A stretch of 64,000 nt of DNA from Devosia faecipullorum. Its GTDB lineage: Bacteria > Pseudomonadota > Alphaproteobacteria > Rhizobiales > Devosiaceae. The translations under genes and the position numbers were made by a program. The notes under the pieces were generated by a model, which saw nothing but the letters and a program-made list of their open reading frames with translations, did no database searches and was not told the DNA's origin. The stretch is from assembly GCF_015158295.1 (NCBI RefSeq), contig NZ_JACDXV010000001.1, positions 310,001 to 374,000 on the forward strand, in the 5' to 3' direction. Position 1 is the stretch's first letter, and every line of letters starts with the position of its first letter. Below are positions 9,954 to 18,218 of this stretch, one piece after another.

Positions 9954-10751
9954 TTATTCGCCGCGGGAAATGCGGGACAATTCCTTTTCCACCATGCGCT
10001 CGACCACCGATGGCAGGTTCTCGTCCAGCCATTCCTTGAGCATCGGGCGCAACATGTCGCGCATCATGGCCTCGATAGTGAGGCCCGGATTGCCGATTCC
10101 CAATGCGTTGAGCTTGCCGATGGAGGATCGCACTGCCGCCCGCGTGGCGGGCTCGAGCAGTTCTTCCGCCATATCCGAAGTCAGCGTCGGATCTGGAAGC
10201 GATGGTGCTTGTGCCAGCACCGGCTCCGGCTCGAATATCGGCTCTGGCTCGGGCTCAGGCTCGGGAATGAACTCGGGCACGGCGTCAACCAGGGCCATGA
10301 TGTCCGGCTCGGGCTCAGGCTGCGGGGCAGGCACGGGCACGGCCTTGGGCTGCGGATCGGCCTTCAGCATGCGGCTGGGCAAGGGGTCGAAACTGGGCAG
10401 GCCATCGTCGGGCTCGAAGGTCACGTCCTCCGCCTCGACGAGACTTGGCGCCGAATGGTCTTCCGCAGTGTCGGCAAGAATGGAATCGAAGCTGAAGCCG
10501 GCGGCGCCGTCATCATCCTCGACAATCTGTGACGGCGACAGAGCCAGCGGCTCGATATCGTCCAGCATGTCGGACAGATCGCGTTCAGCCTGGCTGCCCA
10601 GCGGTTTGGCCGGAGCCGCCTGCATCGGCGGCTGGGCCGCCTGGAAAGCCGGCCGGCGCGGCGCCGCAGCCGCATCGTCATCGGCAATGATCTGCCGGAT
10701 GGACGACAGGATTTCGTCCATGGACGGTTCTTTGGGAGCCGGCTTGTTCAT
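9954..10751 (-). CDS. popZ: PopZ polar organizing protein (DUF2497)
   Basis: Pole-organizing scaffold protein that self-assembles at cell poles and tethers chromosome-partitioning proteins. Three expected parts are visible in 265 aa: the N-terminal helix PSMDEILSSIRQIIADDD (residues 9-26), a long acidic proline-rich linker including a run of Pro-Glu pairs, and a conserved C-terminal oligomerization region of about 65 residues (from LEPATRAAVRSSIGKLN to LPSVVERMVEKEL). The start has AAGAGG 5 nt upstream. It sits between tolC and valS on the same strand. Confidence 0.93.
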   Translation of the reverse strand: MNKPAPKEPSMDEILSSIRQIIADDDAAAAPRRPAFQAAQPPMQAAPAKPLGSQAERDLSDMLDDIEPLALSPSQIVEDDDGAAGFSFDSILADTAEDHSAPSLVEAEDVTFEPDDGLPSFDPLPSRMLKADPQPKAVPVPAPQPEPEPDIMALVDAVPEFIPEPEPEPEPIFEPEPVLAQAPSLPDPTLTSDMAEELLEPATRAAVRSSIGKLNALGIGNPGLTIEAMMRDMLRPMLKEWLDENLPSVVERMVEKELSRISRGE

Positions 10752-10937
10752 CGATGCCTCTTACTCAATGCGCCCGACCGGACAGTGGCATCCGCATGCC
10801 TCATGCCCTGATTCGTAAACAATATCTTAGCGGCAAGCGGCGGTATTAGGAATCATCCCAAGGCCGAACAATTGCGTCTTCCACGAAAACTTGTGGCCGG
10901 GACGAGCTCGGCCACTGTGGCATCCGCTGAAATCGGC

Positions 10938-12305
10938 CTATTCGGCGATGGTGCGCAATTCCTGCCAAACGTCCTCGACCGCGTCGCGGTATGGCACCGC
11001 AGTCTTGACCTGCACCGGCAGGCCCAGCGAGGAGGCGGTCAACCGCCCGGTCGCGTTGAGCAGCGCGAAGGAGGCCAGCACCTTGTTGTTCGAGGCGGTG
11101 ATCAGGCTTTCGCGCGCCGTGGTGAGATCGGCCTGCGCGTTGAGCACGTCCAGCGTGGTGCGCGTACCGAGGTCACGCTCCTGCACCACGCCATCCAAAA
11201 CGGTATTGCTCGAAGCGACAGAGGCCTGGGCAGCATTGATCTGCGCATCGGCGCTCTGAACGCCGGTCCAGGCGGCGATGACCGCTTCCCGAACCTGGTC
11301 ATAAGCGGACATGGCGTCCACCTCCGACTTGATCTGGCCGAGATTGGCCTGCCGGACTGCCGAGCCGGTGCGGCCGCCCGAATAAATGGGAATGCTGATG
11401 CGGAAGCCGACTTGCGCCGAAAGCCCGTCGGTCGGCGCGCCGGAAGGTCCGGTCCAGCTCGATCCCAGCGAGCCAGAAATACCCGCCGTGGGGCCGAACC
11501 CGGCCTGCGCGATATCGATCCCGGCCTGTGCGGCACGAATGCCGGCCTTGGCGAGCAGAATCCCCGGATGTCCCGCTTCAGCCTCGGCAAGCGCCGCATC
11601 GAGCGAGCGCGGAAAGACATTGCTGAAATTGTGACTGCGCGACAGGCTTTGCGGGCGCATGCCCACCAGCCGCTCGAAGGTGGCCTCGGCGCTTTGAATG
11701 CTCCCCAGGGAGGCCTGATAGGCGGCCTGAACCTGCGCCAGACGCGCCTGGGCCTGCGCAACGTCGATGCGAGTGCCCTCGCCCACATCGAGACGATCCT
11801 GGGCCGACTGCAACTGGGCCTGGAAGAAATTGATGTTTTCCTGGCGAAGCGCCAGCAATTCCCGCCCGCTCAGGACATTGAGATAGGCCTGAACGACCTG
11901 ATAGAGCACAGTCTGCTCGGTGGTCCTGATCTGAAGTTCAGCGACCTCGGCTCCGGCTCGCGCCGCCTCGACCTGCGCCGCCGTTGCGCCGCTATCAAAT
12001 ATGTTCTGTCCATATTCGAGGCTCGTGTTCAAGGACGTCCGCCCCGGCGTCCAGCTGCCACCGATCAGGCTCGTGCCGTAGCCCCCGGAAACATTGGCCG
12101 AAACGTTCGGCATGAGACCGGATTTGGCCTGAACGATCCTTTCCGCCGCTGTCTTTGCGTCCAGAACCGCAGCCTGCAAATCTGGCGCGTGATCATAGGC
12201 GGCGGCGAGCGCCTGCGAAATGGATTGTGCATGGGCCGGCAATACCGAGCCGCAAGCGACGACAACGGCAAGAACGCTTGCCCCCAAAAACGCACGATAC
12301 TTCAT
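10938..12305 (-). CDS. tolC: TolC-family outer-membrane efflux protein
   Basis: Outer-membrane channel that forms the exit duct of tripartite efflux pumps and type I secretion systems. The 455-aa protein has a Sec signal peptide (MKYRAFLGASVLAVVVACGS, cleavage near AHAQ) and two OEP repeats rich in long amphipathic helices, with typical segments such as YLNVLSGRELLALRQENINF and GTRTTLDVLNAQADL. GGAGG precedes the start. No pump partner lies next to it, so it is probably a general-purpose TolC. Confidence 0.93.
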   Translation of the reverse strand: MKYRAFLGASVLAVVVACGSVLPAHAQSISQALAAAYDHAPDLQAAVLDAKTAAERIVQAKSGLMPNVSANVSGGYGTSLIGGSWTPGRTSLNTSLEYGQNIFDSGATAAQVEAARAGAEVAELQIRTTEQTVLYQVVQAYLNVLSGRELLALRQENINFFQAQLQSAQDRLDVGEGTRIDVAQAQARLAQVQAAYQASLGSIQSAEATFERLVGMRPQSLSRSHNFSNVFPRSLDAALAEAEAGHPGILLAKAGIRAAQAGIDIAQAGFGPTAGISGSLGSSWTGPSGAPTDGLSAQVGFRISIPIYSGGRTGSAVRQANLGQIKSEVDAMSAYDQVREAVIAAWTGVQSADAQINAAQASVASSNTVLDGVVQERDLGTRTTLDVLNAQADLTTARESLITASNNKVLASFALLNATGRLTASSLGLPVQVKTAVPYRDAVEDVWQELRTIAE

Positions 12306-12607
12306 TTGCCGCCTCCAGACCCCACCACACTAACGTTCGCCAGATGGGGAGCACAACCAATCCGGGCAATCCCTACAAAACTTTAATCATATCTTCATGC
12401 CACGCCGTGGCCGCCACGCAACACAAAGGCAAACAAACGCCCTGTTCTCCACAGGCCCGGATGACCCAATGCCGCGCGCCATCCGACTATCAGCGCAAAA
12501 ACCGCGTTTCCGCGCCACTTCGTCACGAAACCATATGCCGGTCGTGAATATGACGGCCTGACGAAATTGACAACCGGGAACGCGCATTTGCGACGATTTT
12601 GTCTCGA
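12306..12607. other. Gene-free interval upstream of tolC
   Basis: About 300 bp with no supported reading frame on either strand. It should contain the tolC promoter and the end of the small minus-strand gene at 12608. I see no strong hairpin or repeat. Confidence 0.45.
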
Positions 12608-12778
12608 CTAGCGTTCGGCGCGCTTGCCGCCCTTGGCTTTCCCGGCGTCCTTGCCGATCGGCTGTTCCTGTACCTTGCCATCGGGCCCGCGTCCCAGATC
12701 GTCGATATTGTCGTCCTTTTGCCTGCCCTCCCCGGTCTTTAGCGGTGCTGGCGTGGCTTGCTCCTTGCGGCTGGCCAT
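12608..12778 (-). CDS. Small highly charged protein of unknown function (56 aa)
   Basis: A 56-aa Lys/Gly/Asp-rich protein without hydrophobic segments, starting MASRKEQATPAPLKTGEG and ending in GKAKGGKRAER. The start is chosen on CAGGAG placed 6 nt before the ATG, a good ribosome binding site; a longer frame upstream lacks one. Composition suggests an intrinsically disordered protein, perhaps nucleic-acid-associated or stress-related, but I do not recognise a family. It stands alone between a terminator-like hairpin and tolC. Confidence 0.6.
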   Translation of the reverse strand: MASRKEQATPAPLKTGEGRQKDDNIDDLGRGPDGKVQEQPIGKDAGKAKGGKRAER

Positions 12779-12873
12779 GGTGCTCTCCTGTTGGTGGTAG
12801 AAGGAGCAACTTGCAGGCACGCAGGACGTTCCATGGCGGGCCGGTGCGGCCCGAATTGGACGAAGACGAAATG

Positions 12874-12911
12874 AATGAGGGCGGAACAGCAATTGCCGCT
12901 CCGCCCTCATT
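12874..12911. terminator. Strong hairpin downstream of the TRAP/HD operon
   Basis: A perfect 12-bp inverted repeat (AATGAGGGCGGA / TCCGCCCTCATT) with a 14-nt loop, 30 bp past the stop of the HD-domain gene. It lacks a long T tract on either strand, so it may be a weak terminator or an mRNA 3'-end stabilizer. Confidence 0.65.
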
Positions 12912-12940
12912 TCACATCAAAGACATACTAAAGCCTGGTG

Positions 12941-13594
12941 TCAGGCCACCTTTGCGGGCGGAAGCCAGGTATCGACGTCATCGAGCTGGTTGCCGGACTC
13001 GACGATTTTCCAGAAGCTGTGGTCGGCCCAACGAATGATGGTGTTCTCGAGCGAACGGGTAACCAGCTCGCCTTCGGCCGAATGGCCGCCCGCGATGTGC
13101 GCCACAGTCTCCGGCAGTTCCAGCGTCAGGCAGATATAGACGCCATAGCCCGGATGCCGAATGGACGGCATGCCCGTCGCCGACGGATCGGCGCGCCAGC
13201 GCTCGACGTTCTCGGGATCGAATTCCCACACCTTGCCGATGTCATGGCAGAGTCCACCGGCCAGCAGGATATCACGATCGTATTTGAAGCCTGGGAACAG
13301 CTTGTCGAGTTCTTCGGCCATGCCGAGCGCCATCCGCGCCACGGAGCGGATGTGGTCGGCCTGGGTGCCGGTACGCAGCGGCATGGAATCGTAATTGCCG
13401 GAGGGCTTCAGTTCGCCAAGCTTGCGAAAGCCGCTTGCAGCCAGGGCCGCAGCCCAGGCATTGAGCACCTTGGTGCGCAGCTCGACATTCTCGATCCAGC
13501 CGATTTCCGGCATTTCATCGAGCACGGACTGACGCATGGGCTCGGTGATGGTGACCGTCTTGCCACGCAGGCGAACGGTTAGGTCTTCGGACAT
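12941..13594 (-). CDS. HD-domain phosphohydrolase, last gene of a TRAP transporter operon
   Basis: A 217-aa protein with an HD metal site: THH-like His in TQADHIRSVARMA, the HD pair in GLCHDIGKVW, a further His in AGGHSAEGE and Asp in RWADHSFW. HD proteins are metal-dependent phosphohydrolases or phosphodiesterases; the substrate here is unknown. It starts with GGAG 7 nt upstream and follows the large TRAP permease by 28 bp, so it is probably co-transcribed and may process something related to the transported acid. Similar HD proteins sit beside transport genes elsewhere, but I cannot name the reaction. Confidence 0.8.
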   Translation of the reverse strand: MSEDLTVRLRGKTVTITEPMRQSVLDEMPEIGWIENVELRTKVLNAWAAALAASGFRKLGELKPSGNYDSMPLRTGTQADHIRSVARMALGMAEELDKLFPGFKYDRDILLAGGLCHDIGKVWEFDPENVERWRADPSATGMPSIRHPGYGVYICLTLELPETVAHIAGGHSAEGELVTRSLENTIIRWADHSFWKIVESGNQLDDVDTWLPPAKVA

Positions 13595-13622
13595 TCAGTA
13601 ACTCCAATTAGTCGGAAAAGGG

Positions 13623-14909
13623 TCAGCCGCGGATCAGCTCGGGAAGCCAAAGCGCGATTTGCGGGAAGGCGATAACCAGCGCGATCATGGCCAGAAGGGC
13701 CAACATGAACGGCAGGACGCCGATCATGATGTCGACCAGCGACCCGCGCCGGCGCACGCCCTGCACGACGAACAGATTCATGCCGATAGGCGGCGTGATC
13801 AGCGCCATCTCGCAAAGCAGAACGATGATGATGCCGAACCAGATCGGGTCGAACCCCGCACTCACCACCAAGGGCGTCAGCACGGGCACGGTGACGATCA
13901 TCATCGGCAGCGGGTCCATGAAGCAGCCCAGCACGAGGTAAATGAGGATGATCATGGCCAGCAAAGCCATTGGCTCCAGGCCGAGCGAGACGATCCCGGC
14001 ATTGACGGACGTCACCAGCCCCATCGCTGAGATCACGAAATTGAGGAACCAGGCCGCCATGACGATCAGCATGATCATGCCGGTCGTTCGCATCGTGCCG
14101 TCGATAGCCTCAAGCAGCATGCGCCAGGAAAGTTGCCGATAAACACCTGCAAGCAAGAGCGCCGATGCTACGCCCAACGCCGCCGATTCAGTGGGCGTCG
14201 CAATGCCCATGTAGATCGAGCCGATAATCACCGCGAAGATAAAAAGCGGTGGCAACAGGGAAGGCAGGCTTTCAAGCCGGGATTTCCAGCTGGTTTCGAT
14301 CTTCTGCCCACCAAGACCAGGACGGATGATGCAGAAAATGATGATGGCCAGCGAGAAAACCAGCGCCAGGATCACGCCGGGCACGATGCCGGCCATGTAG
14401 AGCGCCGGAACCGATGTGCTGGTCAGCCAGCCATAGAGAATAAGATTGATCGAGGGCGGAATAAGGATGCCCAGCGTACCACCGGCAGCGATCGAGCCGT
14501 AAAACAGCCGCTCGTTATAGCCGTGGCGGGCAATCATCGGCTTGGCGACCACGCTGATAGTGGCCGCGGTCGCCACACTGGAGCCTGAGGTTGCCGCAAA
14601 AGCCGTGCTGGCGCCGATATTGGCGTGCATCAGGCCGCCCGGTAGCCAGCCAATCCACTGCACGATGGCGCCATAGAGGCGATCTGCAATGCCGGCTCGC
14701 AACAGGATTTCACCCAGCAGCACAAAGAGAGGAACGCTGACCAGAAGATAGTTGGACGAGGACACCCAACTCAGCTCCCCTGCCGCCAGGATCAGCGGCA
14801 TGGGTGAGAAAATCCAGTCCAGACCCAGCGCCAGAAGCAGCATGACGGCGCCAATCGGCAGGCCGATAGCCAGCATGCCAAAAAGAAGACCCAGGGTTGT
14901 TGGGATCAT
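13623..14909 (-). CDS. TRAP transporter large permease (DctM family)
   Basis: The 428-aa large membrane subunit of a tripartite ATP-independent periplasmic transporter, which couples uptake of an organic acid or related solute to an ion gradient. It is almost entirely hydrophobic with about a dozen membrane segments. Family motifs include VPLFVLLGEILLRAGIADRL near the N-terminus, STAFAATSGSSVATAAT, and GCFMDPLPMMIVTVPVLTPL. CGGAG lies before the start, which is 5 bp after the stop of the small permease gene. Confidence 0.93.
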   Translation of the reverse strand: MIPTTLGLLFGMLAIGLPIGAVMLLLALGLDWIFSPMPLILAAGELSWVSSSNYLLVSVPLFVLLGEILLRAGIADRLYGAIVQWIGWLPGGLMHANIGASTAFAATSGSSVATAATISVVAKPMIARHGYNERLFYGSIAAGGTLGILIPPSINLILYGWLTSTSVPALYMAGIVPGVILALVFSLAIIIFCIIRPGLGGQKIETSWKSRLESLPSLLPPLFIFAVIIGSIYMGIATPTESAALGVASALLLAGVYRQLSWRMLLEAIDGTMRTTGMIMLIVMAAWFLNFVISAMGLVTSVNAGIVSLGLEPMALLAMIILIYLVLGCFMDPLPMMIVTVPVLTPLVVSAGFDPIWFGIIIVLLCEMALITPPIGMNLFVVQGVRRRGSLVDIMIGVLPFMLALLAMIALVIAFPQIALWLPELIRG

Positions 14910-14914
14910 GATTG

Positions 14915-15505
14915 CTACTCCGATTTGCCCAGGCGGCTATTGGTTTCCGCGATGGCTTCCTCGACCTCGTCGTCAGCGCTGGGCGACGCGGCTATGCGTG
15001 AAGCTTCGCCAATGTCGCGAGCCAGAAGAGCCCGGAGCGCCTGAATGGTGCGACCGATGGCAACCAGCGTGAACCAGGCCAGCCCAAGCGTCCAAAGCGC
15101 CTGCGGGATAGCAAGAGGAATGCCCAGGGTCGTGTTCGAGCGGGCGCCGAGGCGCAGCGACGTGCTGACCATGCCCCAGGCTCCGTTCGTGAGAACGGCG
15201 CCGACAACGGCAAGGCTGGACAGTGCGAACAGATCGAGCACGATCCGCGGCACCTGCGGCAATTGCCGGGCAATGACGTCCACCCGGACGTGACCGCGTT
15301 CCAGAACCACATATGCAAGCGACCAGGTCGCACCAAGGGCCAGCGCATAGGAACCCAGTTCAGTCCCGACGCTCATGTTGCCAATGCGAAACATGCGCAG
15401 CAAAACTTCGAGGCAGATCAACAAGGCGACGCCCAAAAGGGCGCCACCTCCGAGCCTGGCCATCCACAGCGATATCGCCGTGGTAATTGGTTCGACCCTT
15501 TGCAT
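14915..15505 (-). CDS. TRAP transporter small permease (DctQ family)
   Basis: A 196-aa integral membrane protein with four predicted spans, the small subunit of the TRAP complex. The typical DctQ block LERGHVRVDVIARQLP is present between the second and third spans. The gene starts 1 bp after the binding-protein stop codon, with no obvious ribosome binding site of its own, which suggests translational coupling. The C-terminal ~35 residues are a charged cytoplasmic tail. Confidence 0.92.
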   Translation of the reverse strand: MQRVEPITTAISLWMARLGGGALLGVALLICLEVLLRMFRIGNMSVGTELGSYALALGATWSLAYVVLERGHVRVDVIARQLPQVPRIVLDLFALSSLAVVGAVLTNGAWGMVSTSLRLGARSNTTLGIPLAIPQALWTLGLAWFTLVAIGRTIQALRALLARDIGEASRIAASPSADDEVEEAIAETNSRLGKSE

Positions 15506-15506
15506 A

Positions 15507-16574
15507 TTAGCGGTCTGCGATCTGGATGCCGATCACCTGGCCTGCCGTGGCATTCCAGTTGGCCACGCATTCGTCGCCGCAGCGATCAGCCCAGCTCGGC
15601 AGCACGCTGCCGCTCAGCACTTCAGCGGCGTGGGCGCGATCTTCATCAGACAGCTCGACCAGGGTCATCGGCCTGTCGGCGACGATGCCGTCCTTGCACT
15701 CGCCCTCGGCAGTATTGCAGTTGATGCCGTCCTGAATGTCGCTGGCGGCCTGCGCCCACTGACGATTTTCCATGCCGGCGAACTGCGCGGTCAGCAATTC
15801 CTGCGTCTCGGCCGGCAGACGGGCCCAGCTGTCGGAATTGGCAGCAAAGAAGGTCATCGACCAGCCCATGGGAAGAATGACCAGATGATCGGTCACTTCC
15901 CACCAACGGGCGGTATTGCCGGCGGAGGTTCCGGTGATGGCGCAATCGGCGACGCCACGGTCCATGGCAGGCACAACTTCAGCGAACGGAATATTGACGG
16001 ACTGGCCGCCCAGCCCTTCGACCAGCTCAGCCATCGAACGGTTGAACGTGCGGACCTTCAGGCCAGACAGATCCTGCAGACCGGCAACCGGCTTGTTGCA
16101 GTAGAGCACCTGCAGCGCGATCGGCGCCATCGACAGAAGCTTGACGTTGAAGCGCTCGGCCATCACCGCCTCAAGCTCGGGACGAAGGGCATCCGCCATG
16201 GCGCGCTGCTGATCGATGTCTGCCGTCAATCCGGGCAGATCGAGCGATTCGAACTGCGATGCCTCGCCGGCCATGTAGCTCAGCGTGCCCTCGGAAATGT
16301 CGAACATGCCCAGGCTGAGCAGGCGCAGCACTTCGGGTCCCTGAATGCCCAGATCGTCAAGCGAGCCGAACGTGGTGGTGATCGCGCCACCGGAAGCCTC
16401 GGTCAACTCCTTGTTGAAGAAGGGCTCCTGAATATAGCGGAACTGATTCTGGGTGCGGTTGCCACCGGAAACCTTGAGGTTGACGGGGGCGATTTCCTGC
16501 GCAACCAGCGCCCCGCCCGCAAGAGCGGCAACGCAGAACGCCGCAGCTCCCAAGCATGTCTTCACGCGATTCAT
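15507..16574 (-). CDS. TRAP transporter solute-binding protein (DctP family)
   Basis: A 355-aa periplasmic binding protein with a signal peptide ending near ALVAQ (residue 26). The DctP core is recognisable, including the segment LSGLKVRTFNRSMAELVEGL, whose Arg usually contacts the ligand carboxylate, and FAEVVPAMDRGVADCAITG. Four cysteines near the C-terminus (CNTAEGEC, DRCGDEC) may form disulfides and are not general for the family. The ligand cannot be named from sequence. It is the first gene of the operon, divergent from a LysR gene; GGGAG precedes the start. Confidence 0.9.
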   Translation of the reverse strand: MNRVKTCLGAAAFCVAALAGGALVAQEIAPVNLKVSGGNRTQNQFRYIQEPFFNKELTEASGGAITTTFGSLDDLGIQGPEVLRLLSLGMFDISEGTLSYMAGEASQFESLDLPGLTADIDQQRAMADALRPELEAVMAERFNVKLLSMAPIALQVLYCNKPVAGLQDLSGLKVRTFNRSMAELVEGLGGQSVNIPFAEVVPAMDRGVADCAITGTSAGNTARWWEVTDHLVILPMGWSMTFFAANSDSWARLPAETQELLTAQFAGMENRQWAQAASDIQDGINCNTAEGECKDGIVADRPMTLVELSDEDRAHAAEVLSGSVLPSWADRCGDECVANWNATAGQVIGIQIADR

Positions 16575-16671
16575 GACTTAACTCCCCATATTCGCAGATT
16601 TGCGCATTGTTTGATCCTGAAGCCACAAACTTACGCTTCATGATAAAAGCTAGCAGTATTGGCTGAACTCA

Positions 16672-16681
16672 ACTAATTAGT
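16672..16681. promoter_or_regulatory. Palindrome in the TRAP / lysR divergent promoter region
   Basis: ACTAATTAGT is a perfect 10-bp palindrome, 35 bp before the lysR start, in a locally AT-rich 141-bp spacer. Its position suits an operator for the adjacent LysR regulator, although the classic T-N11-A pattern was not clearly fixed. Confidence 0.35.
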
Positions 16682-16715
16682 AATTCTGGGCCATTCCCAT
16701 TGGAAATTTCAATAC

Positions 16716-17615
16716 ATGCGTATCTCACTGGGACATTTGGAAGCACTGGTTTGGGTAGCGCGGCTGGGCGGCGTAAGCGCTGCCGCGGAGCATCTCGGCC
16801 TAACCCAATCTAGCGTATCATTGCGACTGCGTGACCTGTCGGATGCGCTGGGGCGTCCGATGTTCGTGCGCCAGGGACGAGGTCTGCATCTCACGCCGGA
16901 TGGCTCCACCACCATGGCCCACGCTGTCCTGATCATTGAGCAAATGGAAAAGCTCTATGAAAACGCCCGCCCGCAGAAAATCGCTGGCACGTTGCGCATG
17001 GGGACCAGCGAAGCCATCGCCATGGCCGCGCTGCCGAGCATTATCAATCGCCTTGCCGAGGCTCACCCCATGCTGAAGCTGGACGTCGCCATTGGCACCA
17101 GCGCCGATCTGGAGCGGGACTTGCTGGCAGGCAATACCGATCTGGCGCTGGGCATCAATCTGCATGAAGATCCGCGCCTCAAAGTCCTGCCCCTGGGGGA
17201 GCAACGCTCTACCTGGCTTGCCCGCGCCGATCTGCAATTGCCAGACTGCATTCGCCCCCGCGATATCGGCCACGTGCCGGTGCTGACCAATCCGAGCCCT
17301 TCGCCCATGTACCAGCAGACGGTAAACTGGTTCCGCACCGAAGGCCTGTCGCCGCATCACATCTCAGTCTCCAACAGCATAACCGTCATTGCACATATGG
17401 TAGCAGCGGGCGTTGGAGTGGCGATCCTACCTCAGCGGCTGGTGGAAAAGGAAATCGCGGCTGGTGAAGTGGTCGCCCTCCGCAGCGAGCCGGCCATAGA
17501 AACGTCGCTGCTCAGCGCCGCCTATCGCCTCGACGACTGGCGCCCCGCAATCAATGCTGCACTAGACGTTGCCCGGGCGGTCATCGACGACATTCATTGG
17601 CTGGAGCCTGCATAG
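16716..17615 (+). CDS. LysR-family transcriptional regulator
   Basis: A 299-aa LysR regulator: N-terminal winged helix-turn-helix (RLGGVSAAAEHLGLTQSSVS, about residues 14-33) followed by a periplasmic-binding-protein-like effector domain beginning near LRMGTSEAIAMAALPSI. It is divergent from the TRAP operon, so it very likely controls that operon in response to the transported solute or a metabolite of it. Confidence 0.92.
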   Translation: MRISLGHLEALVWVARLGGVSAAAEHLGLTQSSVSLRLRDLSDALGRPMFVRQGRGLHLTPDGSTTMAHAVLIIEQMEKLYENARPQKIAGTLRMGTSEAIAMAALPSIINRLAEAHPMLKLDVAIGTSADLERDLLAGNTDLALGINLHEDPRLKVLPLGEQRSTWLARADLQLPDCIRPRDIGHVPVLTNPSPSPMYQQTVNWFRTEGLSPHHISVSNSITVIAHMVAAGVGVAILPQRLVEKEIAAGEVVALRSEPAIETSLLSAAYRLDDWRPAINAALDVARAVIDDIHWLEPA

Positions 17616-17789
17616 GCGACCGATGGGTCGGGTGGACGCGGCCGGAGGTCGGAATCACCGCAGATCGGAACCGCCCTCTATCTGTTGGATTGGACGGGCG
17701 GCGCGCATGGCCGGACGCAAACGCCGTGCCGCTTTCGACCACTAAATGATCAAAGGCATGCAGATTCTTGAATTTCTGTGGGATTCAGT

Positions 17790-17863
17790 TGGAGGCCACG
17801 TCCGGAATCGAACCGGAATACACGGATTTGCAATCCGCTGCGTAACCATTCCGCCACGCGGCC
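17790..17863 (-). tRNA. tRNA-Cys (GCA)
   Basis: On the minus strand the sequence folds as a cloverleaf of 74 nt including encoded CCA. The acceptor GGCCGCG pairs with CGTGGCC, the anticodon loop reads TTGCAAA (anticodon GCA), and the T-arm contains GGTTCGATTCC. Confidence 0.96.
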
Positions 17864-17942
17864 TCTGAGCGCAGTACCTATTGGAGCCAAACACCTTATG
17901 CAATAGGCTGAATGCCAAGAGGTGAATATTCGCGGGCGTTAG

Positions 17943-18155
17943 ATGCAATTCAAGGTGACCTCAGCCTATTACGACGAGGCCAGCAAATATCTCGTCTATA
18001 GCGCCACCGGCGAGGAGAATGGCGCGCTTTATACCGTGTCGTCGCGGGTGAAATGCCTCAAGGCGCCCACCACGCCGGAACGGCTGCATATGGTGGTGTT
18101 GCTGGCCCTGACGGACCAGTTCAAGCGCACCAGTCCTTCGGGCAGACGCCGGTAG
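17943..18155 (+). CDS. Small hypothetical protein (70 aa)
   Basis: A 70-aa frame starting MQFKVTSAYYDEASKYLVY, with no signal peptide or membrane segment and a basic C-terminus (FKRTSPSGRRR). The amino-acid pattern looks like an ordered alternating beta-type protein and the codon use resembles its neighbours, but the ribosome binding site is weak and I do not recognise a family. It lies between tRNA-Cys and the BenE-type permease. It may be a real lineage-specific small protein. Confidence 0.5.
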   Translation: MQFKVTSAYYDEASKYLVYSATGEENGALYTVSSRVKCLKAPTTPERLHMVVLLALTDQFKRTSPSGRRR

Positions 18156-18218
18156 CATTGCCTCCCGCAAACCTTTAGCTTTCAGCGACCCGCCTTCGTG
18201 GAATCGCCTGGAACTTCA

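Noticed and set aside
8114..10039. 641-codon frame on the plus strand across valS
   Set aside because: Antisense to valS and part of popZ, with no recognisable protein and no ribosome binding site.
10201..10340. Short tandem repeat (GGCTCGGGCTCAG-like) as a possible structural repeat
   Set aside because: It encodes the Pro-Glu linker of PopZ, so the repetition is explained by low-complexity protein sequence.
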